The position numbers and the translations under genes are program-made. Positions 44,146 through 52,572 of a stretch of DNA of 64,000 nucleotides are shown piece after piece. The stretch is from Martelella sp. NC20 (GTDB taxonomy: Bacteria > Pseudomonadota > Alphaproteobacteria > Rhizobiales > Rhizobiaceae). Below the pieces are notes generated by a model, which did no database searches, was not told where the DNA came from, and saw only the letters and a list, made by a program, of their open reading frames with translations. Where the stretch lies: NCBI RefSeq assembly GCF_013459645.1, contig NZ_CP054861.1, positions 1,662,001 through 1,726,000 of the forward strand, read 5' to 3'. Positions within the stretch are counted from its first letter, which is position 1. Every line of letters starts with the position of its first letter.

Positions 44146-45202
44146 GGCAGCGCCAGAGCGCATCGGCCCGGCAGGACGGAAACTGGCGAGAGTCTCCGTC
44201 CTGCCGGGCCTTGTCGTGCTTTTGGTGATGGCAGTCCTTTATTCCGTGACGATCGGCCGCTATGATCTTTCGCTCAAAGAGGTCGCCCTGATCCTGATCG
44301 AAAACATCCATCCGCTTGCCGTGCCCTTCTGGGACCCGGTCAAGGAGGTGGTCGTCGAGCAGGTGCGCCTGCCGAGAATACTTGCCGCCGTTCTCATCGG
44401 CTTCGGGTTGTCCATTTCCGGGGCGTCGCTGCAGGGGCTGTTCCGCAATCCGCTTGTCGATCCGGGCATTATCGGCGTCACGGCCGGGGCGGGTTTCGGC
44501 GGCACGCTCGCCATTCTCCTCGGCCTCCAGGGCTATGCGCTGATGCTGACAGCCTTTCTGTTCGGCCTCGGCAGCGTGCTTCTGGTCAAGCTTCTCTCAA
44601 CGGTGCGCGGACGCACCAGCATGCTGACGCTGGTGCTGGCGGGGGTGGTCATCTCGGCGTTCTTCTCGGCGGCGATTTCGATCGCCAAGCTTTTGGCCGA
44701 CCCGTTCCAGAAACTGCCTTCAATAACGTACTGGCTGATGGGCAGCATCGCTTCCAGCAGCTATTCGGACGTGCTGCTGATCCTCCTCGCCGTCGTCCCG
44801 TCCTCCTTCGCGATCTATCTGCTGCGCTTTCAGATCAACATCATGTCGCTCGGCGAAGAGAAGGCACGCGCGCTTGGCGTCCGCGTCGTTCTCATCCAGT
44901 GGATCATCCTGCTGACCTCCGCGCTGATATCGGCCGGGGTTGTCGCGACCTCGGGCATCATCGGCTGGGTCGGCCTTGTCATTCCTCACGTCGCCCGCGC
45001 CCTCGTCGGCGCGGATCACCAGCGCATGCTGCCGGTGGCCGGCGTTCTCGGCGCAATCTATCTGCTGATGGTCGACAATCTGGCGCGCACCCTGACCACC
45101 GCCGAAATTCCGCTCGGCATCATCACCGCGCTCATCGGGGTGCCGGTGTTTGCGGTCATCCTGCGCCGCCTGCACGCCAAGGGAGGCTGGGCCGGTGATT
45201 GA
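44126..45202 (+). CDS. FecCD-family ABC transporter permease
   Basis: This 358-residue permease has about ten membrane helices and the FecCD patterns RLPRILAAVLIGFGLSISGA, FRNPLVDPGIIGVTAGAG and GFVGLVIPHVAR-like GWVGLVIPHVARALVG. It works as a homodimer in uptake of ferric siderophores, heme or cobalamin. It overlaps both neighbours. The ATG at 44126 lies inside the end of the binding-protein gene; a later start is possible but would shorten the N-terminal tail only. Confidence 0.92.
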   Translation: MPNSSAEAAPERIGPAGRKLARVSVLPGLVVLLVMAVLYSVTIGRYDLSLKEVALILIENIHPLAVPFWDPVKEVVVEQVRLPRILAAVLIGFGLSISGASLQGLFRNPLVDPGIIGVTAGAGFGGTLAILLGLQGYALMLTAFLFGLGSVLLVKLLSTVRGRTSMLTLVLAGVVISAFFSAAISIAKLLADPFQKLPSITYWLMGSIASSSYSDVLLILLAVVPSSFAIYLLRFQINIMSLGEEKARALGVRVVLIQWIILLTSALISAGVVATSGIIGWVGLVIPHVARALVGADHQRMLPVAGVLGAIYLLMVDNLARTLTTAEIPLGIITALIGVPVFAVILRRLHAKGGWAGD

Positions 45203-45953
45203 AGCCCGTGACCTGACCGTGGAAAGAGGCGGCCGGACGATCCTGGAGGGATACAATCTCCGCCTCGACAAAGGCCGCACCCTCGCCATCCTCGGGGCAA
45301 ACGGGGTTGGAAAGACGACGCTGATCAATACCCTGACGGGGCTCATCCAGCCAAAATCCGGAAGGCTCGTGGTCCGCGGACAGGTCGGGTTCGTCCCGCA
45401 GCTCTTCGAGGTGTCGTTTGCCTATTCCGCTCTGGATATCGCCCTGATGGGACGGGCGCGGCATCTCGGGCTGTTCGGCGCGCCGGGGCGCAGGGACTAC
45501 GAGATTGTCCGTCAATTCCTGTCCATGCTCGGCATCGAGGCCTTGGAGGCGCAGGCCTTCAATGCCCTGAGCGGCGGTCAGCGGCAATTGGTGATGATCG
45601 CCCAGGCGCTCGCCTCGGAATGCGATCTGCTGGTGCTGGACGAGCCCTGCGCGGCGCTGGACTACAAGAACCAGGACAAGGTTCTGGATCTCCTTCACGG
45701 GCTGCAGGCCGAGCATGGCATGACGATCGTCTTTTCCACCCACATGCCGCAGCATGCAGTCGAAATCGCCACGGACGTGTTGCTGATGACCAGCGGGAGC
45801 CGCTATGTCTGCGGCCCGACCGCGCAGGCCCTCGACGCCGGCAATCTGAGCGAACTCTACGACCTGCCGATCGCGCGGGCGGATTTCGCCGGCCTGGCAA
45901 AACACACTTATGCGCCGCTGTTCCGTCATCGGGGAGAGAAAGCCGATGTCTGA
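45195..45953 (+). CDS. Metal-chelate ABC transporter ATP-binding protein (FecE/FhuC type)
   Basis: This 252-residue ATPase has Walker A GANGVGKTT, the signature LSGGQRQLVMIAQALA, Walker B LLVLDEPCAALD and the switch STHMPQHA. The GTG at 45195 overlaps the permease stop and follows GGGAGGC. It powers the importer of the two preceding genes and overlaps the following gene by eight bases. Confidence 0.9.
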   Translation: MIEARDLTVERGGRTILEGYNLRLDKGRTLAILGANGVGKTTLINTLTGLIQPKSGRLVVRGQVGFVPQLFEVSFAYSALDIALMGRARHLGLFGAPGRRDYEIVRQFLSMLGIEALEAQAFNALSGGQRQLVMIAQALASECDLLVLDEPCAALDYKNQDKVLDLLHGLQAEHGMTIVFSTHMPQHAVEIATDVLLMTSGSRYVCGPTAQALDAGNLSELYDLPIARADFAGLAKHTYAPLFRHRGEKADV

Positions 45954-47244
45954 TCCCCACGCCCGGACGAAGGGAATTGCCTACATTCACTGGGGCAACA
46001 GCTGGCAGCTTCGCAGCTTCCGGGATTTCCGCCACCATCTCGACGATCTCATCTATATCCACGACCTGCCGAAGGTGGATCTCTCCGCCTACAAGGCCGT
46101 GGTCATGCCCGATGCGATGGATGGGCCGGCGGCCGCGGCCCATGCCGGCCAGCTCAATGCCTACCGGCACAATGGCGGCTTCCTCGTGGTATTGCTTCAG
46201 GGGCACGCGGACTGGCTGGACACTCCCGGCCTGCGGTGGACACCGGGCAATTGCCGCGACTGGCTGTGGTGGACGAAGGGCGAAAAGCTGGAGATCCGGC
46301 TGAGCGAACCGCACCATCCGATCACCGAGGCGATGCCGCTCGCGCATATGAGCTGGCATTGGGGCGGATCCTACAACGTGCCCGAGGGCGCGCGTTCGAT
46401 CCTGGAAATCGAGGACGGCGGCGGCAGCCTCTTCCTCGACTTTCCATCGCTTCCCGGCGGCGGCCGGCTGTTGCTGGCCTCCCTCGATCCGCATTCCCAC
46501 AATGGTCAACGGTTCATGCCGGCGACCACCCGGTTTCTGCAGTCCTTCTACCCGTGGCTGAACCGGGAACTCGGCATCGAGAGGCGAAGGCCGAACCGCT
46601 TCACCTATCTCCAGTGCAGCCATGTCCCGAGCGAATGGCAGCCGGACCGGCTCGGCCAAAGCCTGGCGGCGGAAGGGTTCGAAGTGAGGTTCGCGCCCCT
46701 CTACGAGCTCGGCCCCGACCTGCTGGCGGCGGCCGACACGCTCTACCTGCCGAGCAGCCACGACGAGATCTTCCTGAAGCGCAAGGCGGACGATCTCCTG
46801 GGCTTTCTTGCGCAAGGCGGCAACCTGATCATCTGCGCCGAGCCCTGCCAGCCCTGGCTTCCCTTCATGGCCCCGTTCCGGGCCGTGCCGTCCCGCCCCT
46901 TCACCAATATCAAGGTTCGGGTGCGCGACGATCGCTTCGGCATTTTCGGCGGTCTTGGCGAGGGCTTCGACGGATGGAAGGGCATCCACGGCCAATATGC
47001 GCGCGGCTGGACGGATGCGCCGCCCGGCGCGATCTGGCTGAGCGATGTGGGCACGGACCTCGACCCGAAACCCGCGGACTGGCTCTGGCAATTTCCAACA
47101 GACGACGGGCGGGGCGGCTATGTTTTCATGCATAATGGCGACAACATGACCCGCTATCCGGATCACGGGCCCAACAAGGAAGCCCTTGTCGCCAACATAG
47201 CCAAGGCTCTCCGGAGACTTTCGATCGGCGACCTGCTGATGTGA
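45946..47244 (+). CDS. Glutamine-amidotransferase-like (ThuA-type fold) protein of unknown function
   Basis: This 432-residue protein appears to have two class-I amidotransferase-like alpha/beta domains (YIHWGNSWQLRSFRDFRHHL with AVVMPDAMDG; then TLYLPSSHDEIFLKRKADDL with GGNLIICAEPCQP). The classical Cys-His-Glu triad is not evident. The ATG at 45946 follows GGGGAGAG; an ATG at 45910 is possible. It overlaps the ABC ATPase gene and ends the importer operon. It may process or sense the imported chelate, but the role is unknown. No signal peptide is present. Confidence 0.65.
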   Translation: MSDPHARTKGIAYIHWGNSWQLRSFRDFRHHLDDLIYIHDLPKVDLSAYKAVVMPDAMDGPAAAAHAGQLNAYRHNGGFLVVLLQGHADWLDTPGLRWTPGNCRDWLWWTKGEKLEIRLSEPHHPITEAMPLAHMSWHWGGSYNVPEGARSILEIEDGGGSLFLDFPSLPGGGRLLLASLDPHSHNGQRFMPATTRFLQSFYPWLNRELGIERRRPNRFTYLQCSHVPSEWQPDRLGQSLAAEGFEVRFAPLYELGPDLLAAADTLYLPSSHDEIFLKRKADDLLGFLAQGGNLIICAEPCQPWLPFMAPFRAVPSRPFTNIKVRVRDDRFGIFGGLGEGFDGWKGIHGQYARGWTDAPPGAIWLSDVGTDLDPKPADWLWQFPTDDGRGGYVFMHNGDNMTRYPDHGPNKEALVANIAKALRRLSIGDLLM

Positions 47245-47385
47245 GGAATTCGTGAGACCGGAGCTTCCGGTTGCATGAAGCCAGCCTCACGGCTCTTGGC
47301 ATCTGGCAAAGCCTCGGCTTCCAGAGCCTTTCAAGTTCAGACAATGGAGGCGATCTCCCGGGCTTTGGCTACAAGCTCAAACGCT

Positions 47386-47709
47386 TCAACTTTCTCCCTC
47401 GCGCTCGGGCCTGACGAAGAGCCAGCCTGCCCAGACGAGATACCCGAAGATCGCGATCATCAGGATTGCGCGGCCGGGATAGGGATTGATCCGGTCGTCA
47501 CGGATATTGACTTCCGGCATCAGTGCGGCGGCGCGGCGAAGGTGCGGGTCGACTGCGGCGTGGAGGCCGAGATTTCGGTTTATGGCTTCGACGCTTTTGT
47601 CCTGCAGCGGCCTTGCCGCCAGGCCGAGGTCATAAAGCGCCTGCCGCGCCACGCGGTTGACCGGCCGACATACCGATGAATTCTGGATGATGGGTTCGCC
47701 GCCGATCAT
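47386..47709 (-). CDS. Hypothetical 107-residue protein with one C-terminal membrane helix
   Basis: The frame reads MIGGEPIIQNSS... and has one membrane segment near the end (AILMIAIFGYLVWAGWLFV). I recognise no family. It lies between the amidotransferase-like gene and the repA relic, in DNA that looks decayed, so it may be part of a broken gene rather than a real one. No clear ribosome site supports the start. Confidence 0.25.
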   Translation of the reverse strand: MIGGEPIIQNSSVCRPVNRVARQALYDLGLAARPLQDKSVEAINRNLGLHAAVDPHLRRAAALMPEVNIRDDRINPYPGRAILMIAIFGYLVWAGWLFVRPEREGES

Positions 47710-47769
47710 CAGTTGTATCCGACATTCCTGCCTTTCTTCCCTTCTCGATCATGGCGGTGAAGCCTGTCG

Positions 47770-47935
47770 CGTCACCAGCGAACGCGCGGCATCGATACAC
47801 AGGACGCGATAACCCTGAAACGCCAGATGGATGGACGCCGTGGTCTTGGGATTGCCGCCCTTGAAACCGGTTTTCTGAATACAAAGTGTCGACAACTTGC
47901 AAGCGGCGACGTATGCTCAAACCCGAAGATCGCCG
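47770..47935 (-). pseudogene. Decayed repA (ParA-type ATPase) of a repABC replicon
   Basis: On the minus strand RRLQVVDTL is followed, after a frameshift, by FKGGNPKTTASIHLA and FQGYRVLCIDA. This matches the Walker A region of RepA (normally FKGGSGKTT...HLAQYLAL.GYRVL.IDLDPQASL). One Walker glycine is Pro, the frame is shifted, and a short stretch after HLA is missing. Only about 50 residues remain. It is a relic showing that a repABC plasmid or chromid region was once here or nearby. The rest of 47245-48021 shows nothing else certain. Confidence 0.65.
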
Positions 47936-48021
47936 ACTTGGTCGGATCAGGCCGGCTGAACGGATAGCATACACCACCCGCAGGATTGTGTGGAAGCCCG
48001 AGGACCGGAAAAGAGGCAGCA

Positions 48022-48735
48022 ATGGCGGCGGCAGAGGCGGCAAGAACGAAAACGCGCGGATCGGGGACCCAGAAGGTCTACGAGACGCTGCGCCGGGAAA
48101 TTCTGGCGATGGAACTGACACCGGGCAGTCCGCTGGACGAGGTCAGGCTGTCGGAACGTTTCGGCATGTCGCGCACGCCGGTGCGCGAGGCGCTGCTCAG
48201 GCTTGCAAGCGACACGCTGGTGACCACGCTGCCCAACCGCAACACCATCGTTTCCGCCATCAATTTTGCCGCGATGCCGCACTATTTCGAGGCCTTGACG
48301 CTGATGTACCGGATCAGCACCAGGGGCGCTGCCGCGCGCGGACCGCATGACCCGGCGATGATGAAAGACATCCGCGACCGGCAGGACGAGTTCGTCGCCG
48401 CGGTGGAGGCGCAGGACGCCTTCGCCATGATCGAGGCCAATCGCGAGTTTCACGTCGCCATCGCCGAACTTGCGGGCAACGCCTATTACACCGGTTTCTT
48501 CTCGCGGCTGCTCGATGAGGGGCGCCGGATCCTGCGGCTCTATTATTCCACCTTCGAAGACCAGCTTCCGCGTCAATATGTCAACGAACACGAGGATATC
48601 ATCGCGGCGATCGAAGCCGGCGAAACCGAAAGGGCCGACCGGCTGGCGATCGCCCATGCCGGGCAGATCGTGCGCCAGATACAGGAATACCTGTCCCGGG
48701 AAACCGAACAGGCGCGCGCGCTGTCACTGGACTGA
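48022..48735 (+). CDS. GntR-family regulator (FCD type), hydroxyproline region
   Basis: This 237-residue regulator has an N-terminal winged helix (LDEVRLSERFGMSRTPVREA, about residues 36-60) and an FCD ligand domain (EANREFHVAIAEL, EGRRILRLYY). It is a close paralogue of the regulator at 63003, sharing GRRILRLYY, LPRQYV.EHE and the RTPVREAL/RTPIREAL helix. I chose the ATG at 48022, which lies just before homology starts. It precedes the D-hydroxyproline dehydrogenase gene by 127 bases and probably controls the downstream genes. Confidence 0.9.
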   Translation: MAAAEAARTKTRGSGTQKVYETLRREILAMELTPGSPLDEVRLSERFGMSRTPVREALLRLASDTLVTTLPNRNTIVSAINFAAMPHYFEALTLMYRISTRGAAARGPHDPAMMKDIRDRQDEFVAAVEAQDAFAMIEANREFHVAIAELAGNAYYTGFFSRLLDEGRRILRLYYSTFEDQLPRQYVNEHEDIIAAIEAGETERADRLAIAHAGQIVRQIQEYLSRETEQARALSLD

Positions 48736-48862
48736 ACAATGGCAAAAAGGACAATATCTTGATGCTTCCGCTTCGGAAAATCCCGACGGCGGGCGAAAGG
48801 GCAGGCGGGCCGTCTTCGCCATGGCATGGCGAGATGCGGTCTCAAAACACGGGGAGTTCCCG

Positions 48863-50122
48863 ATGAAAGACGAAGCTGGCGCAGACGCCGTTGTCATTGG
48901 CGGCGGCATTATCGGATGCATGGCCGCGCGCTATCTGCTTGCCGGTGGCCGAAGAGTCACGATCCTGGAACGCAGCGCCATCGCCGCCGGAAGCAGCGCG
49001 GGCAATGCCGGCATCCTCGCTTTCCCCGAGATCGTGCCGATCCCGTCGCCGGGGATCGCATGGAAAGCGCCGGGTTGGCTGCTCGATCCGCTGGGGCCGC
49101 TGACCATCCGTCCGGCCTATGCGGCAAGGCTCGCGCCCTGGCTCTGGCATTTCTGGCGGGCGAGCTCCAGGGCAAATTTCGAACGCGGCCTCAGGGTCCA
49201 GGCAGAGCTGATGCAACTGGCGGCCGACGAATTCGAAACGATCCGCAAGGATGCGCGTCTTTCGTCCTTTATCGTCAATACCGGCACGCTCGATCTTTAC
49301 GACAGTGAAAAGAGTTTCCGCGCCGCAGCGCCCGACTGGGCGAAGAAGCGCGCGGCCGGCTTCGATTTCCATCGCGTCGGCCGCGCCGAGATCGAAGCGC
49401 TTCAGCCCGGCCTCGCGCCGCTATTCGAACATGCGATCTACAGCGATGACGGGCTGCAGGTTTCCGATCCCGCCGATTTCACCCGCGCGCTCGCCGACAG
49501 CCTGCGGCAAGACGGCGCCACGATCACGATAGCCGAAGTCTCCGCCATCGAGCCGATCGAGGCGGGCGCCCGCATCCGTCTCGCCGATGGCGGGTCGATC
49601 GAGGCCCGCACCGTCGTCGTCGCCTGCGGCGCGTGGTCGAAGCGGCTTGCTAAAAGTCTCGGCGAGGCGGTCCCGCTCGATACCGAGCGCGGCTACAACA
49701 CCACTCTGCCGGCAACAGCCTTCCCGCTGAAGCGCCAGCTTTATTTCAACGATCATTCCTTTGTCGCGACACCGCTGAAGGACGGCATCCGGATCGGCGG
49801 CGCGGTGGAATTCGGCGGTCTCGATCTGCCCGCCAACTTCAAACGCGCCGACATGCTGCTGAAACTCGCCAGGCGGTTGATGCCGGGGCTTGAAACCGCC
49901 GGCGGCAAACAGTGGATGGGCTTTCGCCCCTCCATGCCCGACTGCCTGCCGGTGATCGACCGCTCGAAGGCCGCGCCGAACGTGCTCTATGCCTTCGGCC
50001 ACGGCCATCTGGGCCTGACCCAGTCGGCGGCCACGGGGCGGCTGATCGCGGAACTGGCCGCGCAGCAGAAGCCCTCCGCCGATCTCGAAAACCTGCGCTT
50101 CGACCGGTTTTCCGGCCGGTAG
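48863..50122 (+). CDS. FAD-dependent D-amino-acid (D-hydroxyproline) dehydrogenase
   Basis: This 419-residue flavoprotein of the DadA/DAO family has the FAD motif VVIGGGIIGCMAARYLLAGG (about residues 8-27), GSSAGNAGILAFPEIVP, and the late GWRPS-like GFRPSMPDCLPVI. In this setting it should oxidise cis-4-hydroxy-D-proline to pyrroline-4-hydroxy-2-carboxylate, the second step of the hydroxyproline pathway, passing electrons to the respiratory chain. The ATG at 48863 follows GGGGAG. Epimerase and deaminase genes are at 60926-62821. Confidence 0.88.
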   Translation: MKDEAGADAVVIGGGIIGCMAARYLLAGGRRVTILERSAIAAGSSAGNAGILAFPEIVPIPSPGIAWKAPGWLLDPLGPLTIRPAYAARLAPWLWHFWRASSRANFERGLRVQAELMQLAADEFETIRKDARLSSFIVNTGTLDLYDSEKSFRAAAPDWAKKRAAGFDFHRVGRAEIEALQPGLAPLFEHAIYSDDGLQVSDPADFTRALADSLRQDGATITIAEVSAIEPIEAGARIRLADGGSIEARTVVVACGAWSKRLAKSLGEAVPLDTERGYNTTLPATAFPLKRQLYFNDHSFVATPLKDGIRIGGAVEFGGLDLPANFKRADMLLKLARRLMPGLETAGGKQWMGFRPSMPDCLPVIDRSKAAPNVLYAFGHGHLGLTQSAATGRLIAELAAQQKPSADLENLRFDRFSGR

Positions 50123-50209
50123 ACGGCATCGGTCGAAGCCTCGTAGCTCACGGCGCGTTCATGCCCTCGGATGCAATTCCTGCGATTGCGAAAAGCGTGT
50201 TGACGATAA

Positions 50210-50217
50210 TGTCGACA
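50210..50217. promoter_or_regulatory. Candidate GntR operator TGTCGACA upstream of M24 peptidase
   Basis: TGTCGACA lies 77 bases upstream of the peptidase gene, inside ATAATGTCGACAAACTGG, and a second half-site GCGACAAATG follows. Three other intergenic palindromes in the window have the same core. It suggests a separate FCD-controlled promoter for the peptidase, reductase and ALDH genes. Confidence 0.45.
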
Positions 50218-50293
50218 AACTGGCGACAAATGTGTTAGGGCCGGGTTGACGAGGAAATATCCGCGATCGCGTGAAAATGGAGAGACCGCTGCC

Positions 50294-51433
50294 ATGATGT
50301 CCGACAACCGCCCCGCACCGATCAGCGAAGACGAACGCAAGGGCCGGATCGCGCGTCTGCGCGCGGCCATGCAGGCAGCGGGTGCCGATGCCGTCTTGCT
50401 GGGATCGACCACCAGCCTTGCCTATTTCACCGGCCTTGTCTGGCATCAAAGCGAGCGTCTGGTCGGCGCCCTGATCACCGCCGACGGCCTGACCTATATC
50501 GCCCCGGCCTTCGAGGTTTCGAAGATCGAAACGCTTGAGCGGCTCGACGGCGATATCGCCAGCTGGGACGAGCATGAAAGTTCCGCCGCGCTGGCAGCGA
50601 AGCTTCTGGGCCAGGGCCGGACGCTGGCGCTGGACGACGCGCTGCCGTTTTTCGTCTATTCGGCGCTCGCCCGCCAGATTGCGCCGGAACGGCTGATCGA
50701 CGGCGGACCGATGATCTCGGCGCTCAGGGCGGTAAAATCGCCGACGGAAATCGCGCTGATGCAATATGCGATGAATGCCACGCTTGAAGTGCACCGGCGC
50801 GTCCATGCGATGATCGAGCCGGGCATCCGCGCCTCGGAGGTCGTGCGTTTCATCGACGAGACCCACCGCGCGCTGTGCGGTTCGGGCAGCACCTTCGCGA
50901 TCTGCTCCTTCGGCGCTGCGACATCGCTGCCGCACGGCGTCGATTACGATCAGACCTATGCCGAGGGCGATATCATTCTGGTCGACACCGGCACCATTGT
51001 CGGCGGCTACCAGTCGGACATGACCCGGACCTATGTGAAGGCCGAGCCCTCGGCCGAGTTCTCCCGGATCTGGGCGATCGAGCGGGAAGCGCAGCAGGCC
51101 GTTTTCGACGCCGCGAAACCGGGCGTTCCGGCTGAAACCCTCGACGATGCCGCGCGCCGCGTGATCGCCGCCCATGGCCTCGGCCCCGATTATCGTCTGC
51201 CCGGCCTGCCGCACAGGGCAGGGCACGGGCTCGGCATGGATATCCACGAAGCGCCGTATATCGTGCGCGGCAACGCCACGCCGCTTGCACCGGGCATGTG
51301 CTTTTCAAACGAACCGATGATCGTCGTTCCCGACAGGTTCGGCGTCCGGCTGGAAGACATCATCCACATGGACGAAAGCGGCCCGGTATGGTTTACCAGG
51401 CCCGGCAGGAGCCCGACCGAGCCCTTCGCCTGA
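50294..51433 (+). CDS. M24-family metallopeptidase (Xaa-Pro aminopeptidase/prolidase-like)
   Basis: This 379-residue protein has a creatinase-type N-terminal domain and a pita-bread C-terminal domain. The metal ligands are Asp (VDTGT), Asp (SDMTRTY), His (GHGLGMDIHE), Glu (NEPMI) and Glu (RLEDI), so it is an active-type M24 enzyme. It cleaves X-Pro or X-hydroxyproline bonds. Together with the dipeptide importer at 54710-60599 it could release hydroxyproline from imported collagen-type peptides. I chose the ATG at 50294 for the GGAGAG about 10 bases upstream. Confidence 0.88.
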   Translation: MMSDNRPAPISEDERKGRIARLRAAMQAAGADAVLLGSTTSLAYFTGLVWHQSERLVGALITADGLTYIAPAFEVSKIETLERLDGDIASWDEHESSAALAAKLLGQGRTLALDDALPFFVYSALARQIAPERLIDGGPMISALRAVKSPTEIALMQYAMNATLEVHRRVHAMIEPGIRASEVVRFIDETHRALCGSGSTFAICSFGAATSLPHGVDYDQTYAEGDIILVDTGTIVGGYQSDMTRTYVKAEPSAEFSRIWAIEREAQQAVFDAAKPGVPAETLDDAARRVIAAHGLGPDYRLPGLPHRAGHGLGMDIHEAPYIVRGNATPLAPGMCFSNEPMIVVPDRFGVRLEDIIHMDESGPVWFTRPGRSPTEPFA

Positions 51434-51508
51434 CGCCCGGCCCATCCTCATCCAAGAGCCAGAGTGCGACCTCGCGCTTGTGCGAAACCACGCCTGAAGG
51501 GAGACGAC

Positions 51509-52534
51509 ATGAGCGAAGACTTCGAAACCATTTCGGCCGATGAGGCGAGGGCGCTGGGCGAGGGCCTGTTGCTGGCCGCCGGCTATTCCGGGGATCATGC
51601 CCGCGCCATCACCGAGTGCGTCGTGCGCGCGCAGATCGACGAATGTCATTCGCACGGGCTTTACCGGCTGATCAGCTGCTGCGAGCTGATCGAGCGCGGC
51701 AAGGTCGATCCCGCCGCCACGCCGGTTGTCGAGGATCGCGCGCCGGCCATCGTCCGCGTCGATGCCCGCCGGGGCATTTCGCTTGTCGCCTTCGAGGCGG
51801 GGCTTCCCGTACTCACTGAAAAAGCCAGGAATTGCGGGATTGCGGCACTTGCGATCAACAATTGCTTTCATTTTTCGGCGCTCTGGCCGGAAGTCGAGAC
51901 GATTGCCGGTGAGGGGCTGGTCGCGATTGCCGTCACGGTCAGCCATGCCTGGGTCGCGCCCGCCGGCGGCAGCCGGCCGGTGTTCGGCACCAACCCGTTT
52001 GCGTTCGGCTGGCCCCGGCCCGGCAAACATCCCTTCGTGTTCGATTTCGCCACCTCGGCGATTGCGCGCGGCGATATCGAACTGCACCGCCGCGCGAAAA
52101 CGCCGCTGCCGGAAGGAACCGCGATCGATGCCGACGGCAAACCCACCACCGATCCGGATAAAGCGGTTGAAGGCGCCATGCTGACCTTCGGTGGCCACAA
52201 GGGATCGGCGCTTTCGGCGATGATCGAACTGCTCGCCGGACCGCTGATCGGCGATCTCACCAGCGCCGAATCCATCGCCTTCGACGATGGTGCCAAGGTG
52301 GCGCCGTTTCATGGCGAGCTGATCATCGCGCTCGATCCGGGATCGTTTACGGGGCAGGCGGCCCTTGACAATCTGAAGCGCGGCGAAGCGCTGTTTGACG
52401 CCGTGGAAGGGCAGGGGGCGCGCCTTCCGTCGGCAAGGCGTTACCGGGCGCGGGCGCGCAACCGCAAGGCCGGCGTCATGCCAGTGCGGAAAAACGTGCT
52501 CGATGAATTGCGCGCCCGCGCCGCGCGCACTTGA
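51509..52534 (+). CDS. Ldh/malate-dehydrogenase-family reductase (pyrroline-2-carboxylate reductase-like)
   Basis: This 341-residue protein belongs to the non-Rossmann NAD(P)H-dependent family that includes ureidoglycolate, malate and Pip2C/Pyr2C reductases. Family features are the catalytic-His segment [20 protein letters not shown] and [14 protein letters not shown]. In a hydroxyproline/proline context it most likely reduces pyrroline-2-carboxylate to L-proline, the second step in trans-3-hydroxyproline breakdown. The ATG at 51509 follows AAGGGA. It sits between the M24 peptidase and the ALDH gene, 75 and 38 bases away. Confidence 0.82.
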   Translation: MSEDFETISADEARALGEGLLLAAGYSGDHARAITECVVRAQIDECHSHGLYRLISCCELIERGKVDPAATPVVEDRAPAIVRVDARRGISLVAFEAGLPVLTEKARNCGIAALAINNCFHFSALWPEVETIAGEGLVAIAVTVSHAWVAPAGGSRPVFGTNPFAFGWPRPGKHPFVFDFATSAIARGDIELHRRAKTPLPEGTAIDADGKPTTDPDKAVEGAMLTFGGHKGSALSAMIELLAGPLIGDLTSAESIAFDDGAKVAPFHGELIIALDPGSFTGQAALDNLKRGEALFDAVEGQGARLPSARRYRARARNRKAGVMPVRKNVLDELRARAART

Positions 52535-52572
52535 AACACGATCGATTTGAGAACCAGACTGAGGATGCACCA

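Noticed and set aside
45559..47166. A 535-codon minus-strand open frame
   Set aside because: It is antisense to the ABC ATPase and amidotransferase-like genes, which are linked by overlaps. The translation has shadow-like composition.
47887..47894. TGTCGACA 128 bases upstream of the GntR gene at 48022
   Set aside because: It falls inside the repA relic, where it encodes part of VVDT, and has no extended symmetry. It could have been recruited as an operator but I did not count it.
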